A stretch of DNA of 42,974 nt, taken from positions 1 to 42,974 of the forward strand of contig CAYUDC010000012.1 in the NCBI GenBank assembly GCA_964443415.1, in the 5' to 3' direction. Origin of the DNA: B1 sp964443415. GTDB lineage: Bacteria; Bacteroidota; Bacteroidia; UKL13-3. The translations under genes and the position numbers were made by a program. A model generated the notes under the pieces. It saw only the letters and a list, made by a program, of their open reading frames with translations, was not told the DNA's origin and made no database searches. Position 1 is the first letter of the stretch. The number at the start of each line of letters is the position of its first letter. Below, piece after piece: positions 22,800-31,444 of the stretch.

Positions 22800-25690
22800 G
22801 CATCGAGCGGAATGGTAATTCTAACTCGTGTTCCTGTAGCTTGCCCCATGGTATCTATTTTATCTACGTACTCTATTCCAATTAATTTTTCGCGCCCTGT
22901 ATTCAAAATTTGAATTCGCTTTTCGTTGGCAGAAGTGGAAAATGAATTCCATTTTTCTTTTTTATAACTATTAATTCTAGACGACTCTCTTCTACCCACA
23001 CCATTATCATCTACAATGACAAACAATAGTTCTTCATTACGCAAAAATTCTACCGAAACGCGTTTAGGACCAAATTTATGCAACAAACCATGTTTAATAG
23101 CATTTTCTACATAAGGCTGAATCATCATAGAAGGTATCCCTATGAGTTCGGTTTCTAATTGCTCATCTATGATAAACTCATATTGAAAATCGTCATTTGC
23201 AAAGCGTGCTTGCTCTAATTCCAAATAGAATCGCAATGCTTTTATTTCATCATCCAAACTTACCATCTCTTTGCCCGACATTTCTAATATCATGCGGGTT
23301 AAGCGCGAAAATTTATTTAAATAGGCAGATGCTAATTGTTTGTCGTTTGTTAAAATATAAGATTGAATGGTATTAAGTGCATTGTAAAAAAAATGAGGGT
23401 TCATCTGCGATTTAATGGCAGTAAGCATAGATTGACCCAAGCTTTTTTCTAACTCAACCTTTTCCATTTGAAGTCTATTACTTTCTTTAATCCTAAACAC
23501 CCTTAGTTGGTAGAAAATAATTAAAAGCAAAAGTGTGACAGTAATTAAAATAATGTAAAACCAAAATTGCTGATAGAATGGAGCTGTAATGGAAAATCTT
23601 AATTTCTGTGATTCTGGTTCAAAATCTCCTTGTTTAAACTGAATTTCGTAGTACCCAGGAGACAAGGAGGGCAACTCTAATTTGCGATTTCCAGGGTAGG
23701 TAAGAATCCAATCACCGTCATTAATTTTATAGTATAAATCAATATCATTAGCAGAATTATAATTTAATAAGGCATAATTTACCACCACTCTATTATCCTT
23801 TGGCAAAACATTCTCTATGTCTTTTAAAGGACGCTCAATTCCACCCAACTGCCAGCTAGTGATGTAAAACGGTGCTTTACGTTTAATTTGCAAATGGCTT
23901 TTGGGTTTGGCTACTACTATGCCACTATTGATGGCCATGATGATTTCGTCTTGATGAAATAACACATCATTTATTTCTTGGCCTTTTGCAAGGTAAGCCA
24001 GCTGAATATGTTTAGATTTTTGTTGAGCCAAAGACAATTCATACAGAAAGTTCTCACCAATCAGAAACAACTTATCTTGGTATATTTTAATATCCTTTAC
24101 ATTAAAGGGAAGATTAAGCTTGCTAAACACCTTTTGCTTGCTCATTACAAACACCTGACCATTGCCATTTAAGCAATACAAACTCTGTTTATAACCGATA
24201 ATTCTGCTGGCAAAAAAATCATTGCCGTTGTCTTTAATCTTTGTAAATGAATAAGGAGATAATTCATATAACCCCAAGTTGGTAGCAAAATAAACCAATT
24301 GGGTATCGGGTAATGTTGTAACTGACTTCCCTCTCACAGCGTAGCTTAAATGAGTGGATTCGTTAGTGGCCAGCGTATCTAGGTTGGCCTTAAATATCGA
24401 ATCCCAGATAGAGCTACCCGCTCTTTTATTAACCATTACCATGCATAAATTACCAGACGAAGCATAGGCATAATACTTGTCATCCACTTTAGCCACTTCT
24501 TTAACGGAAGTACCTCTATAATGAATACGAGTTAAATTTTTATCTAACACGTTAAACTCAAAGTCGGTATAAAAAAGCTGTTGTAACTTAATATCGTATT
24601 TAAGGTTTAAAATCTCATGGTCTCTTCCCTGCAAAATCTTCTTTGGAAGCGTACGATGATCAAACTCAAAAATACTTCCCTTTCGAGTACCTACATAAAA
24701 CCCCTTGCCGTAGGCATCCAACTTTATTGGCTTTTCATTTGGAATCTCATAATAGCTAGTTTTAATATCCGACACAAACAATAAACCATCTGATAAAGAG
24801 CTAAACCAAAAGTTTCCTTCTCTGTCTTCAAACACACTTGAAATATTAAAGCTCTTAAAAAATGGTTTACCAAAGTTACTTAACAATTCACCATCCTTCC
24901 CTACCCCATAAACACCAGTGGGCGAACAAGCCCAAAAATATCCGCCAGCATAAGAATAATTCTGAAAAAAATACTTGTAAGGCAAATCATATTTCTTCAA
25001 TTCTTGATCGGTTTTTTCAAAGATGACTCGCTCATTGTTTGCCCTATCCCCAAATAATATCCCATCTTCTGTGGTAGCCATGGGAACATAAACACCTTTA
25101 TTGTTTTTAGATTTTAATAACTCATGCTGACCAATAATACTCAAACCTTCGATAATGTATAATTTAGACAGTTGAATATAAAACCGCTTTCCTCTGCTAA
25201 TACATCCAGAAAAGTAATGAGCATCGAGCGGAATGGTTTTTAACTTTCTAAGATCTTTTAAACCATAAACATCAATTCCGTTTCTTAATACCACGTAAAG
25301 GTAATCTTCTGTAATACCATAACGTGTATAACCAAAAGGCTCTCGCATGGGTAAAGCCTTTAAGCTATCGGCCTCAATGTAAAAAATATACCCATCGAAA
25401 TTGCTATACCAAATCCTACCATACTTATCTTCATTGATATAACTTCCTGCCCTAGAAGATTGATTTATTGAGCTATAATTGGTGAAATTTAATCCATCAA
25501 AACTACTGATACCTTCATTATGGGTAACCCAAATAAAACCCTTTTTATCTTGGGCTATACAATACACCGAGTTAGAAGGTAGGCCCTTACTCTTATCAAT
25601 GACAGTATAAAATGGCTCTTGTGCATAAACCATGATGGAAAACAGCATCTGAATCAATAACAAGTAATATGCTTGTTTATTAAACTTCAC
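22796..25690 (-). CDS. Two-component-propeller sensor fused to a LytS-type histidine kinase
   Basis: 964 residues from a GTG. A signal peptide (YYLLLIQMLFSIMVYAQ) leads to a large periplasmic beta-propeller sensor of the Reg_prop type (GLPSNSVYCIAQDKKGFIWV, DREGNFWFSSLSDGL, then a Y_Y_Y-like domain before residue 700). One membrane segment follows at about 709-729. The cytoplasmic part is His_kinase PF06580: SQMNPHFFYNALNTIQ with the phosphorylated His near 766, and a HATPase with PYVENAIKHGL (Asn near 863) and VDDNGVGRRES. Such kinases normally signal to LytTR response regulators. No response regulator gene lies beside it in this window, so it is an orphan here. The C-terminal codons overlap the vWA-LRR stop. 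Confidence 0.92.
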   Translation of the reverse strand: MKFNKQAYYLLLIQMLFSIMVYAQEPFYTVIDKSKGLPSNSVYCIAQDKKGFIWVTHNEGISSFDGLNFTNYSSINQSSRAGSYINEDKYGRIWYSNFDGYIFYIEADSLKALPMREPFGYTRYGITEDYLYVVLRNGIDVYGLKDLRKLKTIPLDAHYFSGCISRGKRFYIQLSKLYIIEGLSIIGQHELLKSKNNKGVYVPMATTEDGILFGDRANNERVIFEKTDQELKKYDLPYKYFFQNYSYAGGYFWACSPTGVYGVGKDGELLSNFGKPFFKSFNISSVFEDREGNFWFSSLSDGLLFVSDIKTSYYEIPNEKPIKLDAYGKGFYVGTRKGSIFEFDHRTLPKKILQGRDHEILNLKYDIKLQQLFYTDFEFNVLDKNLTRIHYRGTSVKEVAKVDDKYYAYASSGNLCMVMVNKRAGSSIWDSIFKANLDTLATNESTHLSYAVRGKSVTTLPDTQLVYFATNLGLYELSPYSFTKIKDNGNDFFASRIIGYKQSLYCLNGNGQVFVMSKQKVFSKLNLPFNVKDIKIYQDKLFLIGENFLYELSLAQQKSKHIQLAYLAKGQEINDVLFHQDEIIMAINSGIVVAKPKSHLQIKRKAPFYITSWQLGGIERPLKDIENVLPKDNRVVVNYALLNYNSANDIDLYYKINDGDWILTYPGNRKLELPSLSPGYYEIQFKQGDFEPESQKLRFSITAPFYQQFWFYIILITVTLLLLIIFYQLRVFRIKESNRLQMEKVELEKSLGQSMLTAIKSQMNPHFFYNALNTIQSYILTNDKQLASAYLNKFSRLTRMILEMSGKEMVSLDDEIKALRFYLELEQARFANDDFQYEFIIDEQLETELIGIPSMMIQPYVENAIKHGLLHKFGPKRVSVEFLRNEELLFVIVDDNGVGRRESSRINSYKKEKWNSFSTSANEKRIQILNTGREKLIGIEYVDKIDTMGQATGTRVRITIPLDA

Positions 25691-25725
25691 TGTTACCCTC
25701 TTGGTTAAATGATTCTAAAACAATT

Positions 25726-25742
25726 CATGGTACTCAACCATG
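25726..25742 (-). terminator. Possible terminator at the end of lepB
   Basis: CATGGT and ACCATG (25726-25731 and 25737-25742) pair over 6 bases around a 5-base loop, directly after the lepB stop. On the minus strand AATTGTTTT follows. The stem is short, so termination strength is doubtful. Confidence 0.4.
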
Positions 25743-27332
25743 CTATTTTATTCCCATAAAAATTCTATCCCAACGAATCTTCTTTAAGATAGTAGGTGCA
25801 TATTGATCCCAACTCATCCACACAAATAGAGCCTTGCCTACTATATTGGTTTCTGGCACAAATCCCCAAAACCTGCTATCCAAACTATTATGCCTGTTAT
25901 CCCCCATCATAAAATAATAATTGTATTTAAAGGTATAAGTGGTAATTTCTTTGCCATCTAAATAAAACTTACCGTTCTCTCTTCTAAAATCTGGATGGTT
26001 CTCATACACTGTAATGACTCTTTCGTATAACTCATAGCTTAAACTATCTAAAGTAACCACATCTCCTGCTTTAGGAATATACAAACTACCATAGTTATCC
26101 AAATTCCAGCTTAATTGAGGCAAATTGGCTGTAGGGAACATCCTTGGCATTCTGCCACCTTTGCTATACCTAAAAGAGTCGATGGCTAAAATCTTACTAT
26201 CGGCCCTAATCTTGGCTATTTTATCTGGTGTAGTAGGATAAATCAAAATTAGATCGTTTGAATGGGCTTGCTCTATGATATCATTCATATTGATATCATA
26301 CTGATATAATAAGGCTTGTAACTTTTCTTGATCCAACATACCAGTCTCAGTTGTTAAATAGGCAGGATCAAACTTTATAGAATAACCATATTGCATGCGC
26401 TCTGGTTTATCATTTAACTTGCCATTTACATACAACTCTCCCTCCTCTATTCTAATGCTATCTCCCGGAATGCCCACGCAACGTTTGATGTAATTATCTC
26501 TCTTATCAAAAGGACGAGTCTCCTCAAATGGATGGATATAAGATGGAAAATTAAATACCACCACATCATTGTTCTTAATCTGGCTAAAAGCTGGTAAACG
26601 CTTATATGGCATTTGCATCCAAGTAAGGTAACTCGGAATCGAATCTCCAACAGGCATCATATTATGTGCAAACGGAAATGCCAAAGGTGTTACCGGCAAA
26701 CGATTACCATAATGAAATTTACTCACAAATAGAAAATCTCCTACCAATAAAGATTTCTCCATAGAGGGCGTTGGAATGGTATAAGCCTCAATGAAAAAAG
26801 ACCTAATCACCGTTGCCGCTAATGTAGCAAACCATAAGGCATCAGACCACTCATATACCAACTTATTCTCTGGCTTTTCAAATCCCAACATATAAATAAC
26901 TGTCAAAATAGAAAAGCTTATCCAGGTTGGAAAGTTATACGCCAAGGCAAAGCCGAGACCAATAGTAAAGACAATGGCTATAAAATCAGTTTTATCTTTG
27001 GCCTTGCCAAACTTTAGCAATCTATCGGCGGTATATTTTACCGAATACAGTAGATACAATACCACAAAAATCAATGGCGAAACCAAAAAAGCCAATAACC
27101 TAGTAAAGTATAAAAAAATGAGGGCACAACCATACAATACATTTAAGGTTGCTAAACCAAAACTAGCGCCTGCACTCAGGTATAGGCCACCCATCACCAC
27201 ATTTAACAAACACCAAATGGCTATAATCACCCATTGTTTTTTGCTAAAGGCTTTTGGACTTTTGTAATAGTATGAAAAAGTTTCTTTTAAATTAATGGGG
27301 TTGGTTTGACCCGAAACGCTTGTTGTAGACAT
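25743..27332 (-). CDS. lepB: Signal peptidase I
   Basis: 529 residues from the ATG at 27332; the frame opens 7 codons earlier but that start is less likely. Several N-terminal membrane helices (residues about 33-150) precede the S26 catalytic part. The nucleophile Ser190 is in TIPTPSMEKSLLVGD, the general-base Lys283 in NYIKRCVGIPGDS, and MMGDNRHNSLDSRFWGFVP is the conserved box E. The protein is longer than the E. coli enzyme because of a roughly 100-residue insertion between box D and box E and the extra helices, which is common in Bacteroidota. It cleaves signal peptides at the outer side of the cytoplasmic membrane. It is last in the run UPF0173-parA-parB-DUF5683-dapB-lepB. Confidence 0.95.
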   Translation of the reverse strand: MSTTSVSGQTNPINLKETFSYYYKSPKAFSKKQWVIIAIWCLLNVVMGGLYLSAGASFGLATLNVLYGCALIFLYFTRLLAFLVSPLIFVVLYLLYSVKYTADRLLKFGKAKDKTDFIAIVFTIGLGFALAYNFPTWISFSILTVIYMLGFEKPENKLVYEWSDALWFATLAATVIRSFFIEAYTIPTPSMEKSLLVGDFLFVSKFHYGNRLPVTPLAFPFAHNMMPVGDSIPSYLTWMQMPYKRLPAFSQIKNNDVVVFNFPSYIHPFEETRPFDKRDNYIKRCVGIPGDSIRIEEGELYVNGKLNDKPERMQYGYSIKFDPAYLTTETGMLDQEKLQALLYQYDINMNDIIEQAHSNDLILIYPTTPDKIAKIRADSKILAIDSFRYSKGGRMPRMFPTANLPQLSWNLDNYGSLYIPKAGDVVTLDSLSYELYERVITVYENHPDFRRENGKFYLDGKEITTYTFKYNYYFMMGDNRHNSLDSRFWGFVPETNIVGKALFVWMSWDQYAPTILKKIRWDRIFMGIK

Positions 27333-27425
27333 ATATAAGATTGCTTTAAACAAAGAAAATTAGTATCGCCTCCCATTTGCAAAACATATGCATCGAAAGG
27401 CAATTAACCATCATAAAGGGTTGAA

Positions 27426-28193
27426 TTAAGATTTAAGTATTTCGTCGAGATTTAAAATATCATCCATGGTAAAAATACCTTTTTTACCCTGAATCCACTC
27501 GGCTGCCATTACTGCGCCTTTGGCAAATCCATACCTCGATTTGGCATCATGGGTAAGTTCTATGGTATCAATAACCGACTCATATATTACTTTATGCAAA
27601 CCTGTTACCTCGCCCTCGCGATAAGATTCAATTAATAGCTCATGTGGCTTAGCACTTTGCCCAGGTGTATGATTTTCTTTACCAAAAATAAGACGATCTT
27701 TAATATGGGTTTTGTCTGTAAACTCATCCATGATGTGCTTTGCCATACTCAAGGCTGTACCACTCGGATGATCTTGCTTGGCTGTATGATGCACCTCTTC
27801 TATCCTCACATCATACGCATCAAAATGATGCATCATAGAGGCCATAATTTTGTTTATCTTGTAAAACAAGTTTACCCCAATACTAAAGTTAGTGCTATGC
27901 ACCAATGACTGCCCTTCTGCTTCACATTTTTCTTTGATAAAATCAAATTGATCGTACCAGCCTGTAGTACCTACTACAATCGGAATTTGAGCCTCGAAAC
28001 ATTTGAGAATATTATCCACTGCGGCAGTTGGCATGCTAAAGTCAATGGCTACATCAACTTTCTTTAAGCTAACTGGCATAAAATCATAGGCATTTTCAAG
28101 ATTTACCTTATACACAATTTCATGTCCTTTGGCGATGGCAACCTTTTCAACTGCCATTCCCATTTTGCCGTAACCCAGCAATGCAATTCTCAT
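27426..28193 (-). CDS. dapB: 4-hydroxy-tetrahydrodipicolinate reductase
   Basis: 255 residues. An N-terminal Rossmann fold with LLGYGKMGMAVE binds NAD(P)H, VGTTGW is the nucleotide loop, and the catalytic motif EVHHTAKQDHPSGTALSMA carries the His and Lys of the active site. It reduces the product of DapA in the lysine and meso-diaminopimelate pathway, which feeds peptidoglycan. A DUF5683 gene precedes it by 74 bases and lepB follows after 93 bases, the standard Bacteroidota order. Confidence 0.97.
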   Translation of the reverse strand: MRIALLGYGKMGMAVEKVAIAKGHEIVYKVNLENAYDFMPVSLKKVDVAIDFSMPTAAVDNILKCFEAQIPIVVGTTGWYDQFDFIKEKCEAEGQSLVHSTNFSIGVNLFYKINKIMASMMHHFDAYDVRIEEVHHTAKQDHPSGTALSMAKHIMDEFTDKTHIKDRLIFGKENHTPGQSAKPHELLIESYREGEVTGLHKVIYESVIDTIELTHDAKSRYGFAKGAVMAAEWIQGKKGIFTMDDILNLDEILKS

Positions 28194-28267
28194 GTTTTTT
28201 GTTATTTGATATTAATTGAGGAAAGATAAAACAAATAAGTGAAATTAGCCAAAGACCCTTATATTTT

Positions 28268-28807
28268 TTAGAATCTCGCCTGCAATTTAATGCCCATCGA
28301 ATGCCCCATTGGATTAAATTGGTAATCTGGTTTGAACCTAAATGATAGGTTATCACCCACATCAAAACCTTTTAAATGAGCCTCCACCGTGGCATCTAAT
28401 ATGGCAAATGCATACCAACCCACCATCCCAATGGCTGATAAATCTCTCGACTTTCTATAGCTCTCCCTCACATTATACAACATATTCTCTGGCACATTGG
28501 CAAACTCTGGATTGGTAACCGTTTGCCCGTTTATCTTTTGAATATATGCCTGCCTAACGGCACCATATTCTTTATTATAAAACATAAAGCTATAGGTTAA
28601 TGCCCCAAAACCTGCATAAACAATAGGCACCTTCCAATAGCTTTTGTTATATACTTGTCCGCCCCCCGGAATTAACCCATACAAAGCGGCCTTCTTAGCC
28701 GGAGGATATACGGAAGACTTTTCTTCTGGCTTCTTTTCAACGGCTTGAGCGCCGGCTAATTGGCCCAGCGCTATCAAACATACAATAAGAAAATACTTTT
28801 TAAACAT
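28268..28807 (-). CDS. DUF5683 membrane-associated protein
   Basis: 179 residues. It has a signal peptide (KYFLIVCLIALGQLAGAQ), then KKAALYGLIPGGGQVYNKSYWKVPIVYAGFGALTYSF, a glycine-rich loop and two hydrophobic helices characteristic of DUF5683, and GMVGWYAFAILDATVEAHL near the end. The function is unknown. The gene is almost always found between parB and dapB in Bacteroidota, which suggests a cell-envelope role tied to growth or division. Its ATG overlaps the parB stop by one base (TAATG). Confidence 0.92.
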   Translation of the reverse strand: MFKKYFLIVCLIALGQLAGAQAVEKKPEEKSSVYPPAKKAALYGLIPGGGQVYNKSYWKVPIVYAGFGALTYSFMFYNKEYGAVRQAYIQKINGQTVTNPEFANVPENMLYNVRESYRKSRDLSAIGMVGWYAFAILDATVEAHLKGFDVGDNLSFRFKPDYQFNPMGHSMGIKLQARF

Positions 28808-29706
28808 TAAAGCAATTCCATGATTTTCTTGAGCTCTTGTTGAGATTTAAATGGTATCATCACACTTCCTCTACCACGCTCATCTGCCTTAATTTTAACC
28901 TTTACAGATAACTTACTAGTTAAGGTTTTTTGTATCTCTACAAACGCCGAAGGAAGATCTGCTTTCTTGGCCCTTGGTTCTGTTGATTTCTCCTCCTCAT
29001 CGCCCTCTTTTCTTTCGTGAGCGCTGCGCACCAAGTTCTCTATCTGCCTCACAGACATGCCTTCATCCATCATTTTATGGAATAAAAACTGCTGCTCATC
29101 TGGATTGTCAACCGAAATGATTGCCCTTGCATGACCCATGCTAATTTTGGCATCTCTGATGGCCGCCTGGATATTATCAGGCAATTTTAATAACCTTAAA
29201 TAGTTGTTTACGGTAGAACGATTTTTACCTACACGCTCGCCCAATTGCTCCTGATTTAAACTACATTCATCCACCAAACGCTTATAGCTAAAGGCTATTT
29301 CCATAGCGTTTAACTCTTCCCTTTGAATGTTTTCTATCAAGGCCATTTCTAACATGCCTTGGTCGTCTGCCAATCTAATAAAAGCAGGTATAGAGGTTAG
29401 CCCCGCTAATCTGCTGGCACGGGTTCTACGCTCACCACTAATAATTTGGTAAGAATCATATCCTAATTTCCTAACCGTAATCGGCTGGATAATGCCATGT
29501 ACTTTAATAGACTCGGCCAACTCATTAAGGGCCGTTTCCTCAAATTCTTCGCGAGGTTGAAAAGGATTGGCTTGAATTTGCGAAATTGGAATTTCACTAA
29601 TCGAATGTAATGGCTTGCTTTCGTTAGCCGTAATATCGGTGCTGCTGTGCTCTAATAAGGCGCTTAAACCCCTGCCTAATGCGTTTCTTTGTTTGTTGCT
29701 GCTCAT
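28807..29706 (-). CDS. parB: Chromosome-partitioning protein ParB
   Basis: 299 residues. The N-terminal CTPase/nuclease-like domain runs ISQIQANPFQPREEFEETAL, then IISGERRTRASRLAG with the GERR CTP-binding motif, and MALIENIQREELNAMEIA. The central helix-turn-helix (LSEQLGERVGKNRSTVNNYLRLLKLP-type; here NQEQLGERVGKNRSTVNNYL) recognises parS. A charged linker (DEEEKSTEPRAKKAD) and a C-terminal dimerisation helix follow. It loads on parS as a clamp and, with ParA, separates origin regions. It lies 19 bases after parA. No complete parS was seen in the window, but parS-like half sites lie upstream of the operon at 31294-31324. Confidence 0.96.
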   Translation of the reverse strand: MSSNKQRNALGRGLSALLEHSSTDITANESKPLHSISEIPISQIQANPFQPREEFEETALNELAESIKVHGIIQPITVRKLGYDSYQIISGERRTRASRLAGLTSIPAFIRLADDQGMLEMALIENIQREELNAMEIAFSYKRLVDECSLNQEQLGERVGKNRSTVNNYLRLLKLPDNIQAAIRDAKISMGHARAIISVDNPDEQQFLFHKMMDEGMSVRQIENLVRSAHERKEGDEEEKSTEPRAKKADLPSAFVEIQKTLTSKLSVKVKIKADERGRGSVMIPFKSQQELKKIMELL

Positions 29707-29725
29707 GCTCTCTCTGTTTTTCCTT

Positions 29726-30532
29726 TTAATTCAATTCGTGATTCGATTCCATTTTAGACGACTTTGTTAAGCCGTTCTTATGAAGTAATTCTTTGGCTAG
29801 GTTTAAATAGTTAATTGCCCCTTTGCTTTCTGCATCATGAGAAATAGCTGCTAAACCAAAGCTAGGTGCCTCGCTTAATTTAGTATTTCTTTGGATGATG
29901 GTATCAAACACCAAGTCCTGAAAATGCATTTTCACCTCTTCCACCACCTGATTGCTCAAGCGGGTGCGCATATCGTACATGGTGAGCAATAACCCTTCTA
30001 TTTGTAAATCTGTGTTGAGATTACTCTGAATAATTTTAACTGTATTTAGCAACTTGCCCAATCCCTCTAAGGCAAAATACTCGCACTGCACTGGGATAAT
30101 CACCGAGTCGCTTGCCACCAAAGAATTGGTGGTAATTAAACCCAAAGAAGGCGAACAATCTATGATCACAAAATCATAAGCATCCTTAATCTTTTGCAAT
30201 TCATGGTTCATTAAACGCTCCCTGTTGGGCACATTAATTAATTCTATTTCGGCACCCACCAAGTCGATATTAGATGGCAAAATATCTAAATAGGTGAAGG
30301 TAGTTTTAATGATGGCATCTTTAGCCGGTACCTCATTTACCAATACTTCATATAACCCTGTTCTGATATCCTTTGGGTCAAACCCTAAACCAGAAGTGGT
30401 ATTAGCCTGCGGATCTGCATCAATTACCAATGTTTTAAATTCTAGCACTGCCAAACTAGCCGCAAGGTTAATTGCAGTGGTAGTTTTGCCTACACCGCCT
30501 TTTTGATTTACGATTGAAATTATTTTTGTCAT
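29726..30532 (-). CDS. parA: Chromosome-partitioning ATPase ParA (Soj)
   Basis: 268 residues. The deviant Walker A NQKGGVGKTTTAINLAASL near residue 9-27 with its signature Lys, the switch region VIDADPQANTTSGLGFDP, the second motif VIIDCSPSLGLITTNSL, and VQCEYFALEGLGKLL identify a small chromosomal ParA. It binds DNA non-specifically in the ATP form and is released by ParB, driving segregation of the origin region. It follows the UPF0173 gene by 6 bases and precedes parB by 19, in one operon. Confidence 0.97.
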   Translation of the reverse strand: MTKIISIVNQKGGVGKTTTAINLAASLAVLEFKTLVIDADPQANTTSGLGFDPKDIRTGLYEVLVNEVPAKDAIIKTTFTYLDILPSNIDLVGAEIELINVPNRERLMNHELQKIKDAYDFVIIDCSPSLGLITTNSLVASDSVIIPVQCEYFALEGLGKLLNTVKIIQSNLNTDLQIEGLLLTMYDMRTRLSNQVVEEVKMHFQDLVFDTIIQRNTKLSEAPSFGLAAISHDAESKGAINYLNLAKELLHKNGLTKSSKMESNHELN

Positions 30533-30538
30533 ATCTGT

Positions 30539-31219
30539 TTAGATGGCTATTTGTTCGCCGATTTTTAATAAAGTTAAATTTGCTCCAGAATTACTAAAGG
30601 CCGATTTGGCAGCAATAGGGTCTATCACTATATACCCAAAAGTGTCGTAGTGCAAGCCTATTACATTTTTGGTTCTTAGAAAATTGGCGGCCTCTGCAGC
30701 ATCTGCTGCATCCATGGTAAAGTTGCCTCCAATGGGTAATAATGCCCAATCTATGGTAAACCGCTCTCCCAATAATTTCATTTCTTGATTTAATGCAGTG
30801 TCTCCACTATAATAAATAGTTTTACCTTCTATCTCTAACATAAACCCAGCTGCTGCTCCACCATAGGTTCCGTCGGCAAAACTACTGCTGTGCATGGCGT
30901 AGGTCATAGTTACTTTGCCAAAATCAAAGTCTCTTTTACCACCAATGTTCATAGGATGGGTATGGGCAATCCCTTGTTTTTGTAACCAAGCATGCACCTC
31001 CCAAATGCCAATCACCAATGCCCCTGTTCTTTGAGCGATGGATAATAAATCGGCGGTATGATCTTCGTGGGCATGCGAAACCAAAATATAATCTACCTGT
31101 AATTGCTCCACAGCGATGTCCTTTGCTAAGGCATTGCCAGCAATAAATGGGTCGAACAACAAGGTTTTGCCCTGCGTTTGTATGGTAAAACAAGAATGTC
31201 CTAAAAACTTTATTTCCAT
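30539..31219 (-). CDS. UPF0173 metal-dependent hydrolase (metallo-beta-lactamase fold)
   Basis: 226 residues from the ATG at 31219; an extra six codons begin at a TTG and overlap a DnaA-box-like sequence, so the ATG is preferred. The protein opens MEIKFLGHSCFTIQTQGK. The metallo-beta-lactamase motif VSHAHEDHTADLLSIA follows, then YYSGDTALNQEMKLLG with the bridging Asp and LHYDTFGYIVIDP with the last His. The family hydrolyses ester or thioester bonds in vitro, but its physiological substrate is not established. It is the first gene of the segregation operon; the region just upstream holds GTGAAA repeats and DnaA-box-like sites. Confidence 0.9.
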   Translation of the reverse strand: MEIKFLGHSCFTIQTQGKTLLFDPFIAGNALAKDIAVEQLQVDYILVSHAHEDHTADLLSIAQRTGALVIGIWEVHAWLQKQGIAHTHPMNIGGKRDFDFGKVTMTYAMHSSSFADGTYGGAAAGFMLEIEGKTIYYSGDTALNQEMKLLGERFTIDWALLPIGGNFTMDAADAAEAANFLRTKNVIGLHYDTFGYIVIDPIAAKSAFSNSGANLTLLKIGEQIAI

Positions 31220-31227
31220 AAATTCAC

Positions 31228-31396
31228 TTATCCACAAATTCTAATCTCCCTTTGCCCGCGCACATTTCTGCAAATATGCGCTTCCTAAAAGTTCGTGAAA
31301 CACTTTTCACTCTAGCGTGAAACGAATTCCATGTTTTCAAATAACGTTAATGAATTTGGCAACTAATCCACCCTCTATCAACAGGCATGTGGATTA
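31228..31396. other. Cluster of DnaA-box-like sequences upstream of the parA operon
   Basis: TTATCCACA at 31228-31236 is an exact consensus DnaA box. TGTGGATTA at 31388-31396 is a reverse-strand box with one mismatch, and TAATCCACC (31364-31372) and CTATCAACA (31375-31383) are weaker matches. The last two strong ones form an inverted repeat (TAATCCAC at 31364-31371, GTGGATTA at 31389-31396). They lie in the 225-base gene-free stretch before ald, whose right part (31397-31440) is strongly AT-rich. Single-mismatch boxes occur elsewhere by chance, so an origin is only a hypothesis. Confidence 0.35.
31294..31324. promoter_or_regulatory. parS-like half-site repeats upstream of the segregation operon
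   Basis: CGTGAAACA at 31294-31302 and CGTGAAACG at 31316-31324 are direct repeats 22 bases apart, two helical turns. The first equals one half plus one base of parS (TGTTTCACGTGAAACA). TTTCAC at 31305-31310 makes an inverted repeat with the first. A weak minus-strand promoter (TTTC, 18 bases, CATATTTG) overlaps them, so a protein bound here could regulate UPF0173-parA-parB. ParB is one candidate, but the other half of parS is missing. Confidence 0.4.
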
Positions 31397-31444
31397 CTTT
31401 AAATTATGATTTTAAGGACTTTGTAAAATTTAACTTGCAATATT

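Noticed and set aside
31294..31324. A complete parS site
   Set aside because: Only one arm of the 16-base palindrome is present in each copy; reported as half sites instead.
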